NCBI RefSeq assembly: GCF_004005845.1
Contig: NZ_SADE01000003.1
Location: forward strand, 186,001-250,000
Source of the DNA: Hwanghaeella grinnelliae
GTDB lineage: Bacteria; Pseudomonadota; Alphaproteobacteria; UBA8366; Aestuariispiraceae
Direction: 5' to 3'
DNA length: 64,000 bases
Shown here: piece by piece, positions 17,294 to 25,922 of the stretch
Position numbering within the stretch: position 1 is the first letter of the stretch
Layout: each line of letters begins with the position of its first letter
The notes under the pieces: model-generated
What the model was told of the DNA's origin: nothing
Database searches by the model: none
The model's input: the letters and a program-made list of their open reading frames with translations, nothing else
Made by a program: the position numbers and the translations under genes

Positions 17294-20200
17294 ATGGATC
17301 TGATCCGCATCTCCATTGAACGGCCTGTCGCGATTATCGCGGCCGTCCTGATGGCCGTGATGTTCGGCATCGTCGCGGCGAACACGATCCCCATCCAATT
17401 GGCGCCAGATGTGCGGAATCCAGTTCTCAGCATCCGCACCTCTTGGTTCGGCGCCGCCCCGGCGGAGATCGAACGGGAAGTCCTGAACGAACAGGAAGAA
17501 GTGCTTCAGGGGCTGGAAGGCCTGGACAGGATGACCAGTCAGGTTCAGGACGGACGGGCGGATATCACGCTGGAATTCGCCGTCGGCACGGATATGAGCC
17601 GCGCCCTACTTCTGACCGCCAACCAGTTGGACCGCGTCCCGGGATACCCTGAGGAAGTGGACGAACCGGTGTTGAGCACATCGGGCAGCGACGACAATCC
17701 TATCGCTTGGTTCCGGGTCATTCCCGCCCCTGGCAACGACAACAATATCCACACCTATGGCGATTTCGTCGAAGACGTCATCAAGGACCGCCTGGAGCGC
17801 GTTCCCGGCGTCGCGGACGTGAATTTCTTCGGCGGCGGCCCTCGGGAAATGCACATCATCGTCGACCCGGAATACATGTCCCAATACGGTCTGACGGTAT
17901 CGGATGTGGTGGCGACCCTGCAGCGCGCGAACGCGTCGGTTTCAGGGGGCGATGTCGAGGAAGGCAAAAGGCGCTACGTCGTTCGAACCGACAATGATTT
18001 CTCCACCCCAGAAGATGTCGCGAAAGTCGTTCTGCGCAGTTGGAGCAATGCTGAGACCGGTCGCGTCAGCCGCGTCACCGTCGGCGACATCGCCCAAGTC
18101 GAATTCGGATACCGGAAAGCCACGGCCACCATTCGCGCGAACGGCGAGTACGCCATCGCCATGAACGCCACCCGGGAAACCGGCGCAAACGTCATCGAGA
18201 CGATGAAAGGCATCCAGGCCGCCGTGGCGGATTTGAACAAATTCGCCCTGCCGAACCAGAAGCTGGAGATGTTCCAGGTCTATGACGAGACGGTCTATAT
18301 CAACTCGGCCATCGACCTCGTGACCCAGAACATCTGGGTTGGCGGTTTGTTGGCCGCGGCGATCCTGATGATCTTCCTGCGCTCGGTCCGCGCGACCCTT
18401 GTGATCGCGCTGGCCATTCCCGTTTCAGTCATCGCCTCCTTCGTCGCGATGGCTGCGCTTGGGCGGTCGCTCAACGTGGTCAGCCTGGCCGGGATCGCCT
18501 TTGCCGTCGGCATGGTCGTCGACGCGGCGATCGTGGTGTTGGAAAATATCTACCGGCTGCGGCAATCGGGCATGCCGGCCTCGGAAGCAGCCTATAAGGG
18601 CGCGCAGCAAGTCTGGGGCGCAATTTTTGTATCCGCCCTGACAACCGTGATGGTCTTTATTCCAATCCTGACGATGGAACAGGAAATCGGACAGCTGTTC
18701 CGGGACATCGCCGTTGCGATCTCCGTTTCGGTGATGCTGTCGCTGCTCGTCTCGATAACGGTCATTCCGGCCCTATCCAACAAATTGCTGGGCGGGCAGA
18801 TGACCGGCAAAGGCAGGAAAGTCGCCGACCTTCCGGGATTCAACGTCATCGCATGGCTTTTCAGTCATACGCTAGGCCCGCTGCTGGATGCATTCGGCAA
18901 GGGATTCGCCGCGGCGACAGTCGGGTTGACCAAAGCCGTTGTCACCAGCCGGAAGCTGGCCTTCATCCTGGTCGTCGGGATCACCGCGGGCGCCGGTGCC
19001 GTCTCCTGGGCGTTTCTGCCGGACCTGGATTACCTTCCCGATGGGAACCGAAACCTGATGTTCGGGTTCGTCCTGCCGCCACCGGGCTACAATCTGGAAA
19101 CGATGCGGGGCATCGGACAAGCCGTCGAAGACAGCGTCAGCCCTTTGTTTCCCGGCAAGTCGGGCCCCGGACCGAGTCCCGACGGATTGCCGAAAATCGA
19201 GAACTTTTTCTTCGTCGCCACGGAAAGCCGTACATTCGTGGGCGCCAGCACGATCGATCCCACCGAAGTATCCAAACTGAAAGGCGTATTGTCGGAAGCC
19301 GTCGACCAGGAACCGGGCACCTTCAGCTTTTTCCGTCAGGCCTCGCTGTTCGGGCGCGGGGTCGGCGGATCCAGGTCGGTCGACATCGATATCTCGGGCC
19401 CCGATCTGCCGCAGATCATCGATACCGCGCAGCGAACTTTCGGCTTGATCGTCAAAGCATTTCCGTTCCGTGAAGGGAACCAGGTACGTCCGATACCGGG
19501 CCTTACGCTGGGGGCCCCGGAAGTCCGCGTCATTCCCGACCCCGTCGCTCTTTCCGATAACGGCCTGACAGCGACGGAGCTGGGCCTGACGATCGACACC
19601 TTTAACGACGGCTTGCGCGTCGACGAAATCACAGTCGGCAGCGATTTGATGGACCTGATGCTGAAGGGACCGGAAATCAACGTAACGGAAACGCAAGGCA
19701 TCGGGGATCTACCGGTGGTGACGCGATCCGGAACCATCGTACCCGTTTCGTCCCTGGCGACCGTCTCGGTGACCGCCGGCCCGACGCAAATCCGCCATGT
19801 GGAAAGCCGACGGACCGTCACCTTGCAGGTCAGCCCCAGGAACGACATCGCACTGGGCGGCGCGCTGGAGACGTTGCAGACCGAAGTCGTCGCCCCCCTC
19901 AGAGAACAGGGCTTGCCCGCGGGTGTCTCCATCCGCCTTTCCGGCACTGCCGACAAGCTTTCCGAAGCGGTTGAGATCATGCGATTGGACCTTGTCCTGG
20001 CCCTGGTCATTGTCTTCCTGGTGATGGCTGTCCTGTTCGAGAGCTTCCTGTTCCCAATGGTCATCGTCTTTTCGGTGCCATTGGCGACCGCCGGCGGCCT
20101 GATAGGCCTGAAGATCCTGAATCTATTTACTTTCCAGGCCCTGGATACACTCACCATGCTGGGCTTCGTCATCCTGATCGGGATCGTGGTCAATAATGCT

Positions 20201-20575
20201 ATCCTGATCGTGCATCAGACGCTCTATCACATTCGGCAAGAAGAGCTGTCACCCCAGAACGCTATCGTCGAAGCGACCCGTAACCGTATCCGGCCGATCT
20301 TCATGTCTACGCTGACCAGTGTGTTCGGCATGTTGCCGCTGGTGACATTCCCGGGCGCAGGATCGGAAATATACAAAGGCTTGGGTTCGGTCGTCGTCGG
20401 CGGACTTTCCCTATCAGCGGTGGTGACATTGGGTGTCGTTCCGCCCCTTTTGTCCCTGATTTCCGGATTCATGAGCACGCCCACCGAACGGGATATCCCA
20501 GGTCAGACAGAGGTCGGTAATCCTGCAATTGCTGATGAAATCTCCACGGGCAAGATTGACCAACCTGCGGAGTGA
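17294..20575 (+). CDS. RND efflux permease (AcrB/MexF superfamily) with a variant proton-relay
   Basis: This 1093-residue inner membrane pump uses proton flow to export substrates. The twelve-helix plan with two large periplasmic loops is clear: MDLIRISIERPVAIIAAVLM at the N terminus, helices from about residue 335 to 490, and the second helix group from about residue 895. Compared with AcrB, the TM4 pair Asp407-Asp408 is represented by Asp410-Ala411 (GMVVDAAIVVLEN), and Lys940 of TM10 by Asn967 (GIVVNNAILIV). The arginine of the RIRPIFMSTLTS segment is kept. No outer membrane channel gene is adjacent, so a TolC-like protein encoded elsewhere is expected. Substrate is unknown. Confidence 0.93.
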   Translation: MDLIRISIERPVAIIAAVLMAVMFGIVAANTIPIQLAPDVRNPVLSIRTSWFGAAPAEIEREVLNEQEEVLQGLEGLDRMTSQVQDGRADITLEFAVGTDMSRALLLTANQLDRVPGYPEEVDEPVLSTSGSDDNPIAWFRVIPAPGNDNNIHTYGDFVEDVIKDRLERVPGVADVNFFGGGPREMHIIVDPEYMSQYGLTVSDVVATLQRANASVSGGDVEEGKRRYVVRTDNDFSTPEDVAKVVLRSWSNAETGRVSRVTVGDIAQVEFGYRKATATIRANGEYAIAMNATRETGANVIETMKGIQAAVADLNKFALPNQKLEMFQVYDETVYINSAIDLVTQNIWVGGLLAAAILMIFLRSVRATLVIALAIPVSVIASFVAMAALGRSLNVVSLAGIAFAVGMVVDAAIVVLENIYRLRQSGMPASEAAYKGAQQVWGAIFVSALTTVMVFIPILTMEQEIGQLFRDIAVAISVSVMLSLLVSITVIPALSNKLLGGQMTGKGRKVADLPGFNVIAWLFSHTLGPLLDAFGKGFAAATVGLTKAVVTSRKLAFILVVGITAGAGAVSWAFLPDLDYLPDGNRNLMFGFVLPPPGYNLETMRGIGQAVEDSVSPLFPGKSGPGPSPDGLPKIENFFFVATESRTFVGASTIDPTEVSKLKGVLSEAVDQEPGTFSFFRQASLFGRGVGGSRSVDIDISGPDLPQIIDTAQRTFGLIVKAFPFREGNQVRPIPGLTLGAPEVRVIPDPVALSDNGLTATELGLTIDTFNDGLRVDEITVGSDLMDLMLKGPEINVTETQGIGDLPVVTRSGTIVPVSSLATVSVTAGPTQIRHVESRRTVTLQVSPRNDIALGGALETLQTEVVAPLREQGLPAGVSIRLSGTADKLSEAVEIMRLDLVLALVIVFLVMAVLFESFLFPMVIVFSVPLATAGGLIGLKILNLFTFQALDTLTMLGFVILIGIVVNNAILIVHQTLYHIRQEELSPQNAIVEATRNRIRPIFMSTLTSVFGMLPLVTFPGAGSEIYKGLGSVVVGGLSLSAVVTLGVVPPLLSLISGFMSTPTERDIPGQTEVGNPAIADEISTGKIDQPAE

Positions 20576-20892
20576 TGATCGGAGCGGTATTCGACTCCCC
20601 CAGAGCACTAATATATATTCGTAATATTATAATGTTGTCGGATTTTTAAAGATATGATTTATTTTTCGTAAATTTTTTTGCGCAGTCGCGTATTCCCTAG
20701 TACGAATAAAGAGCGGCACCGTTTGACGCTTTCTTATATTCAGCTGCTCACGAATCCGTGATACGGTTGTTTGTAGGTAGACGTAAATCGGGTCTGCCGT
20801 TTGGTGATAAGTCGCGCCAAGGTTGTCGCGGCTTAGTTAATTTGCGCTATTTCGATTTACGGCGAGGGGTCGCCTAGGCGCGGGAGGCATAC
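20576..20892. promoter_or_regulatory. AT-rich upstream region of the ArsR gene
   Basis: These 317 bases contain no gene and are strikingly AT-rich at 20605-20700 compared with the surrounding GC-rich DNA. A short inverted repeat, TCACG at 20748-20752 and CGTGA at 20757-20761, could be an operator. The AT-rich part probably holds the arsR promoter, but no consensus box is certain. Confidence 0.45.
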
Positions 20893-21246
20893 ATGTCAGA
20901 TACAACTTTGTCGGCACATTTGGTCGATATCGTTACCTTGTTGAAAGCTATGGGGAACGAACGCTGGTTCGAAATTCTCCACTACCTCTCTGAAGAGGAA
21001 AAGGCCGTCGGAGAGCTGGAGGAACTGGTTGGCTTGAGCCAATCCGCTCTTTCCCAGCATCTGGCTCGTCTTAGAAGAGACGGGATGGTCAAGACGCGGC
21101 GAGATGCTCAGAAGATCTATTACTCGCTCTCCGATCCACGTGTTTCACATTTGTTGACCTGTCTCGCTTCGATGCATGGCATCGGAACGGATGGTAAAGA
21201 TGCGGTCGTCGGCGGAGATTCCGTCACGGTTCTTCGCACCGCATAG
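20893..21246 (+). CDS. ArsR-family winged-helix regulator
   Basis: This 117-residue protein has the ArsR/SmtB helix-turn-helix: LKAMGNERWFEILHYLSEEE, then VGELEELVGLSQSALSQHLA as recognition helix and RRDAQKIYYSLSD as the wing. Only one cysteine (near residue 95) is present, so neither the CxC metal site of ArsR nor the paired cysteines of sulfide-sensing BigR/SqrR types can form. It therefore probably senses something else or acts without a ligand. It follows the RND pump gene after an AT-rich spacer and may or may not regulate it. Confidence 0.88.
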   Translation: MSDTTLSAHLVDIVTLLKAMGNERWFEILHYLSEEEKAVGELEELVGLSQSALSQHLARLRRDGMVKTRRDAQKIYYSLSDPRVSHLLTCLASMHGIGTDGKDAVVGGDSVTVLRTA

Positions 21247-21603
21247 ACATTTTCCCAATCATGATCCGGGCGCATCGCACCCGGGTCATGGTTGGAAATG
21301 GTCTTTTTTGCCGGATCTTGCCCGCCTATCGCGGCCGCGAGGTGACCGGATCATGGTTACAAACATATGCATTTTGTTCTAAATCGCTCCGTTCTCGGTT
21401 GCGTGCGGCGACGGTATTCGCCAATCTGTTATCGGGCGGGTCGGTAGGTGGAAGTGTTTGTGCAAGCAACGGCGTAAGCAAATACCGTTGCGGACTTTTC
21501 ACGGTATCCGCCAAGCCGAGCCACATAACAGATGAGGCCCAGACGCCGGATCTACACCCTCACAACGGTGTTCCAAAGCGGCGAAGCCTCCAAGAGAGTG
21601 CGT
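21247..21603 (+). terminator. Intergenic region with a hairpin after the ArsR gene
   Basis: No gene is seen in these 357 bases. A near-perfect stem, ATGATCCGGG at 21261-21270 and CCCGGGTCAT at 21280-21289, lies 15 bases after the arsR stop; a run of six T occurs at about 21303-21308, rather far from the stem, so termination is plausible but not certain. The rest must carry the promoter of the DUF2336 gene. Confidence 0.45.
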
Positions 21604-22740
21604 ATGGCAGGAAATCTCAATCACGATGATGTAGCACGCCTCATGTCGGATCCGTCGCCGGAAAACCGGGCGTCGACGGCCGAGAAGGTCGCGCAACAAT
21701 TCGGGGACGGCACCTTATCGGAATCGGAAGGCAAACTCGCCGAAGAGATCTTCAACATCATGGTCAAGGATGCGGAAGAACGTGTTCGCGTGGCCTTGGC
21801 GAAGAATCTGCAATCCGCCCCTAACTTGCCGCATGATCTGGCTTCCAAGCTTGCAAGCGACACCAGTGACAGTGTGGCCTTGCCGATCATCCGTTACTCC
21901 GACGTTCTGACGGAAGACGACCTTTTGGAAATCGTCCGGACGCAGCCAGGTGCGCGTCAGGTCGCGGTCGCGGAGCGGCCCGCGGTTTCCGAATCCGTTT
22001 CCGAAGCCATTGTCGAACATGGAACCGAAGACGCCGTCGTCAGCTTGGTATCCAATGAAGGTGCGGCGATATCCGACACCGCATTGGAAAGAGTTGTCGA
22101 GAAGCATGGCGAGATCGAACGAGTCCAGAAGCCATTGGTCCACCGCGAGCGTCTGCCGGTGTCAGTGGCCGAGAAACTCGTATCCAAGATCTCGGATGAA
22201 TTGAAAACCTATCTTGTTGCCAATCACGATCTGCCTGAGCAAATGGCCGCGGACCTGATCCTGCAAACCCGGGAACGGGCGACAATCGGTTTGGTTTCCG
22301 AAGGCGCGAGCGAAGAGGACCTTGTGGTCCTGGTCAAACAGATGCGCGATAAGGGACGGCTGACGCCGTCGATCATTCTACGCGCCCTATGTGTCGGCGA
22401 CATGCCGTTTTTCGAGACCGCGATCTCACTTCTGGCCGACGTACCGATCAGTAATGCGCGGGTTTTGATTCATGACGAGGGCGATTTGGGCCTACGCTCG
22501 CTCTATGACAAGGCAGGACTGCCGCGTGCGCTTTACGTGGCTTTCCGGTCCGCGGTCGACTTGAATGTCGGGGCCGAGGCGGAGCGTACCGACGATGATC
22601 CCGAACAGCTGATGCGCAAGATGCTGGAGCGGGTTCTGACGGTTCCCGATGATGAGGCCGAGGTCTATGCCGATGCGGATGTCGAATATCTGCTGGCCAA
22701 ATTCAACAAGATCGAAAAGCGGCCCGGCCCGGCCTTCTAA
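21604..22740 (+). CDS. DUF2336 domain protein
   Basis: This 378-residue soluble protein is of the DUF2336 family, found mostly in Alphaproteobacteria. It is made of helical repeats, including LSESEGKLAEEIFNIMVKDA and VRVALAKNLQSAPNLPHDLA, typical of HEAT-like folds, with recurring motifs such as VSEAIVEHG and LERVVEKHG. ATG 21604 begins the conserved part; an upstream frame start at 21532 gives a basic, unlikely extension. In Caulobacter-type bacteria relatives have been linked to signalling through PopZ- or chemotaxis-associated systems, but no function is assigned here. No neighbours suggest a role. Confidence 0.85.
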   Translation: MAGNLNHDDVARLMSDPSPENRASTAEKVAQQFGDGTLSESEGKLAEEIFNIMVKDAEERVRVALAKNLQSAPNLPHDLASKLASDTSDSVALPIIRYSDVLTEDDLLEIVRTQPGARQVAVAERPAVSESVSEAIVEHGTEDAVVSLVSNEGAAISDTALERVVEKHGEIERVQKPLVHRERLPVSVAEKLVSKISDELKTYLVANHDLPEQMAADLILQTRERATIGLVSEGASEEDLVVLVKQMRDKGRLTPSIILRALCVGDMPFFETAISLLADVPISNARVLIHDEGDLGLRSLYDKAGLPRALYVAFRSAVDLNVGAEAERTDDDPEQLMRKMLERVLTVPDDEAEVYADADVEYLLAKFNKIEKRPGPAF

Positions 22741-22823
22741 CTAGGCTGTCCAACCCATTTTGTTGATCGTCGTCACCGTTCGTACCAGACGGCCGTTAGG
22801 GCATCGGTTAGGACGTCTACAAC

Positions 22824-23519
22824 CTATTCGTGGCCGATCTCACGCGCCAAGGGCACGAGGTTCGGAATAATCCGCGTTCCATCCGGAAAAAAATGCGGAA
22901 TATCCGGCGGGGCAATCCCGACGAAGCCGATTCCTGTCGCAACGGCGGCGTCGTAGTCGGTGATCGCATCCCCGATCATGACGGCCCGGTCCCGGGAAAA
23001 CGGCCCGTCGGCCAGGAATTCTTCGATCCCCTCTTCCTTCGACATCGGGGACCCACGTAGCCGCCGGAAGTATTTTGAAACACCCCTTCGTTCTGCGATC
23101 CGATTCAATTCCGCCTCCGGTGTACCGGAAATGACATAGAAGGGGATGCGGCCGGAAAACCTCTCCAGAAATGCTTCCGCCCCCTCTATCAATGGGCAGG
23201 TACAAACCTTTTCCTCGACCAAGGCGGAATAGGCCGCGCAAAGGGCGTCGATCCTGGTTTGGTCCACAGGGCGGCCGATCAATTCCGCTTCGAAATACGC
23301 AAATTTCTTCATGCGGGACATGCCGCCGTGGTAACGCGTATACGCTTCAACCGCATTCATCACCTCGGCACCATGGTCACGATACATGTCCCGGAAGGCG
23401 TCGACCTTCAGTTCGACCGAGTCCACGACCACCCCGTCAAAATCGAATATCACGACATCTACCGGTCCGGTCAGCACGGCGGGGCGGGACGCGCCGTTCG
23501 CCGCTGTCACATCATCCAT
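22824..23519 (-). CDS. HAD-superfamily phosphatase
   Basis: This 231-residue cytoplasmic hydrolase has all HAD motifs: FDFDGVVVDSVELK (nucleophile Asp and acid/base Asp) near residue 25, the YVISGTPEAE motif II near residue 129, a lysine in GSPMSKEEGIEEFL, and GDAITDYDAAVATG as the metal-binding motif IV. The cap is helical, like phosphoglycolate or beta-phosphoglucomutase types. Its start overlaps the end of the sugar kinase gene by eight bases, so translation is coupled. It may recycle phosphorylated sugar acids from the kinase, but this is inferred only from position. Confidence 0.87.
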   Translation of the reverse strand: MDDVTAANGASRPAVLTGPVDVVIFDFDGVVVDSVELKVDAFRDMYRDHGAEVMNAVEAYTRYHGGMSRMKKFAYFEAELIGRPVDQTRIDALCAAYSALVEEKVCTCPLIEGAEAFLERFSGRIPFYVISGTPEAELNRIAERRGVSKYFRRLRGSPMSKEEGIEEFLADGPFSRDRAVMIGDAITDYDAAVATGIGFVGIAPPDIPHFFPDGTRIIPNLVPLAREIGHE

Positions 23520-24483
23520 GCCTGCCTCCGTTCATTTGTGAATCCGCCAACGGCATCGGGGGGACAATCGCCCCACGGTGACCGACAACCCATGCCGCCA
23601 TCGCCCGCCCGTGCCGGGCGGACGAAACAGGGTCTTCACCCATAAGCCGATGCGCCAGATAGGCGCCGTTGAAACTGTCCCCGGCGGCTGTCGTGTCGAC
23701 CGGCTTGGCCACGACATTGCCCTCGACGAAGACATCCGGCTGACCGGGCAGGGAAACCAAACAAGGCCCAGCCCCATCCTTGACGACGATTTCCTCCACG
23801 CCCCAAGACTTGCACTTCTCGGCCACGGCGGCCGGCGCGGTCCCAAAACCGAGCGCCCGAGCATCTTCCAAGCTCGGTAGACCGATGGTGCAGCATTCGA
23901 ACGCTTTTGCCATCCAGGTAGCCGCAGAAGCCTTATCCGGCCACAAGGCGGGGCGATGGTTGGTATCGAACGCGGCATGTCCGCCCGCTTCCCGGATCGA
24001 CGAAGCGATCGACAGCAAAGCTTCGCGCCCGGCATCGTCCAAGATCGCCAAACTGATCCCGGAGAAATACAGCAAATCGGCCTGCATCATGGCACCGGCC
24101 CATTCCCCGCCGGACGGATGGTCGAAAACCTCGCGTGCCGGCGCATTGGACCGCCAGTAGAGGAAACTGCGCTCGCCGGCCTGGTCGGTCTTGATGGCAT
24201 ACAGGCCCGGAAGACGTCCCGGGAATCGCAGAACCAGGTCGGTCGCAAGACCTTCCGATTGCCATGCGGCCAGCATTTCATCGGAAAACGGATCGTCCCC
24301 GAGACCGGTGGCATAGTGAACCCGGCCATTGCCGCCCAAGGTCCTCGCGGCATAGACCGCCGTGTTCAAGCTGTCTCCACCAAAGGTGCGGGCCATCAAC
24401 GAGCCGCCGCCGAGGGTCGAAACCTTGTCGCCGGTCTCACTCAATTCAATCATGCATTCGCCGATGCAGATCAGGGTCTTCAC
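23512..24483 (-). CDS. kdgK: PfkB-family sugar kinase, probably 2-keto-3-deoxygluconate kinase
   Basis: This 323-residue enzyme transfers phosphate from ATP to a sugar acid. It has the PfkB fold with [19 protein letters not shown] near residue 33 and the catalytic [14 protein letters not shown] near residue 275. The segment [20 protein letters not shown] near residue 93 is the substrate-loop motif of KDG kinases. The start codon is GTG at 24483 preceded by GAAGGCG. It is followed directly by the HAD gene and divergent from mgsA and eda; its product KDPG is the substrate of the aldolase at 25129-25758. Confidence 0.88.
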   Translation of the reverse strand: MKTLICIGECMIELSETGDKVSTLGGGSLMARTFGGDSLNTAVYAARTLGGNGRVHYATGLGDDPFSDEMLAAWQSEGLATDLVLRFPGRLPGLYAIKTDQAGERSFLYWRSNAPAREVFDHPSGGEWAGAMMQADLLYFSGISLAILDDAGREALLSIASSIREAGGHAAFDTNHRPALWPDKASAATWMAKAFECCTIGLPSLEDARALGFGTAPAAVAEKCKSWGVEEIVVKDGAGPCLVSLPGQPDVFVEGNVVAKPVDTTAAGDSFNGAYLAHRLMGEDPVSSARHGRAMAAWVVGHRGAIVPPMPLADSQMNGGRHG

Positions 24484-24630
24484 GCGCTTCGCCTTCTTTT
24501 CCCGTCAAACCTGTGCTGTTCGTCCAGGACTACACCGATTAACATCATGGATAAAGGACGGCGCTTCGATTCCCGGCGCGCAGGCAGCCGTCACACAAAA
24601 ATCGGCCGGCGGGAGGGAGAAACCCTGACC

Positions 24631-25071
24631 ATGGCGCAAAAACTGACCATAGCCCTTGTCGCACACGACGCCCGAAAGCCGGACCTGGCATCCTGGGTCC
24701 GCGGCCATGAATCTTCGCTGGCACCGCACAGCCTTGTCGCGACCGGGACGACCGGGGCCATGATCCAAGCAGCCTGCCCCAGCCTGGACATCCGGTGCCT
24801 GAACAGCGGGCCACTGGGCGGGGACCAGCAATTGGGCGCCATGATCGCGGAAGGTCGGCTGGATATCCTGTTCTTCTTTACCGACCCCATGACACCGATG
24901 CCACATGACGTCGACGTTAAGGCGCTGACAAGAATGTCGGTGCTGTACGACATCCCCATGGCTTGCAACAGAGCCACGGCGGAATTCCTGATCACAAGCC
25001 CGCATTTCAGGGAAGGATATGATCGTCAGCCAACCGACGCCGTTTTATCGACGCAAGTCCCAGCCCGGTGA
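24631..25071 (+). CDS. mgsA: Methylglyoxal synthase
   Basis: This 146-residue enzyme converts dihydroxyacetone phosphate to methylglyoxal and phosphate. It has the family core [18 protein letters not shown] near residue 65 with the catalytic aspartate in [18 protein letters not shown] at the N terminus, and [19 protein letters not shown] near residue 110. ATG 24631 is preceded by GGGAGGGAGA. It is divergent from kdgK and 57 bases upstream of eda, giving a cluster around triose phosphate and pyruvate. Methylglyoxal production usually relieves phosphate limitation when sugar phosphates build up. Confidence 0.95.
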   Translation: MAQKLTIALVAHDARKPDLASWVRGHESSLAPHSLVATGTTGAMIQAACPSLDIRCLNSGPLGGDQQLGAMIAEGRLDILFFFTDPMTPMPHDVDVKALTRMSVLYDIPMACNRATAEFLITSPHFREGYDRQPTDAVLSTQVPAR

Positions 25072-25128
25072 AGTTCGGACCGTTGAGATCGAACTCGGTT
25101 TAGCGACATTCGAAAAGAAGGTGCAGAA

Positions 25129-25758
25129 ATGTTAGACAAAATAGACAGGGTCATCGCGGCGGCGCCGGTCATTCCCGTCGTGACGGTCCGCGGCGCGGAA
25201 GACGCAGTCCCCCTCGCCCGGGCCCTGGCCGCCGGCGGCTTGCCCGCGGTGGAGGTGACCCTGCGAACGCCAGGGGCCTTGGCCGCCTTGGAGGCCATCG
25301 CCAAAAACGTCCCGGAAGCGATTGCGGGGGCCGGAACGGTTCTGTCCACGGGACAGGCGAAAGCGGCCGCAGATGCCGGAGCGGCCTTTCTTGTCAGTCC
25401 GGGGGCAACGGATGATCTGATCGCCGGAATCCGGGCTGTGGACATCCCGTGGCTGCCCGGCGCGGCAACGGCCAGCGAAGTCATGCGACTGCGCGAAGCC
25501 GGCTTCTTCCGACAAAAATTCTTTCCGGCGGAACAGGCAGGCGGTGCCGCGATGTTAAAGGGGTGGGGCGCGCCCTTACCCGATATCGTCTTTTGCCCAA
25601 CGGGCGGCATTACCGCGGCCAATGCCCAAGACTATCTATCGCTGCCGAATGTCGGCTGCGTCGGCGGGTCCTGGGTGGCGCCGGCAAAATTGATCGCGGA
25701 AAAGGATTGGGCCGCTATCGAGAAACTGGCAAAGGCCGCTGCAGCCCTGCGTCGGTAG
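25129..25758 (+). CDS. eda: 2-keto-3-deoxy-6-phosphogluconate aldolase
   Basis: This 209-residue class I aldolase splits KDPG into pyruvate and glyceraldehyde 3-phosphate, the last Entner-Doudoroff step. The motifs EVTLRTPGAL, AGAGTVLST, FLVSPGATDD and the Schiff-base lysine in QKFFPAEQAGG (near residue 130) are present, as is the PTGGI loop. AAGGTGCAG precedes ATG. It follows mgsA in the same direction and is divergent from kdgK, whose product it uses. Confidence 0.96.
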   Translation: MLDKIDRVIAAAPVIPVVTVRGAEDAVPLARALAAGGLPAVEVTLRTPGALAALEAIAKNVPEAIAGAGTVLSTGQAKAAADAGAAFLVSPGATDDLIAGIRAVDIPWLPGAATASEVMRLREAGFFRQKFFPAEQAGGAAMLKGWGAPLPDIVFCPTGGITAANAQDYLSLPNVGCVGGSWVAPAKLIAEKDWAAIEKLAKAAAALRR

Positions 25759-25820
25759 AGAACCGGCGGTAGGTCAAAGGTGGCGGATCAAAACCGGCCC
25801 GGGTTGCTTCATCCGACGCA

Positions 25821-25862
25821 AAAAGGGCCCCGTTTGCGTGTGAACGCCATTTAACGGGACCC
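25821..25862 (-). terminator. Hairpin between eda and the thiolase gene
   Basis: The arms GGGCCCCGTT at 25825-25834 and AACGGGACCC at 25853-25862 pair except for one G-T wobble, and an inner GCGT/ACGC stem extends the structure. On the minus strand the stem is followed by TTTTTGC, so it should terminate the thiolase transcript, and it may also stop eda reading the other way. Confidence 0.75.
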
Positions 25863-25922
25863 TCATGCAAGTCGTTAACGCCCAGGCCCTTAGATGGACC
25901 TCGGGCACCGGGATAGTCCGCG

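Noticed and set aside
20893-21246. A sulfide-sensing BigR/SqrR role for the ArsR protein
   Set aside because: Those regulators use a pair of cysteines, but this protein has only one.
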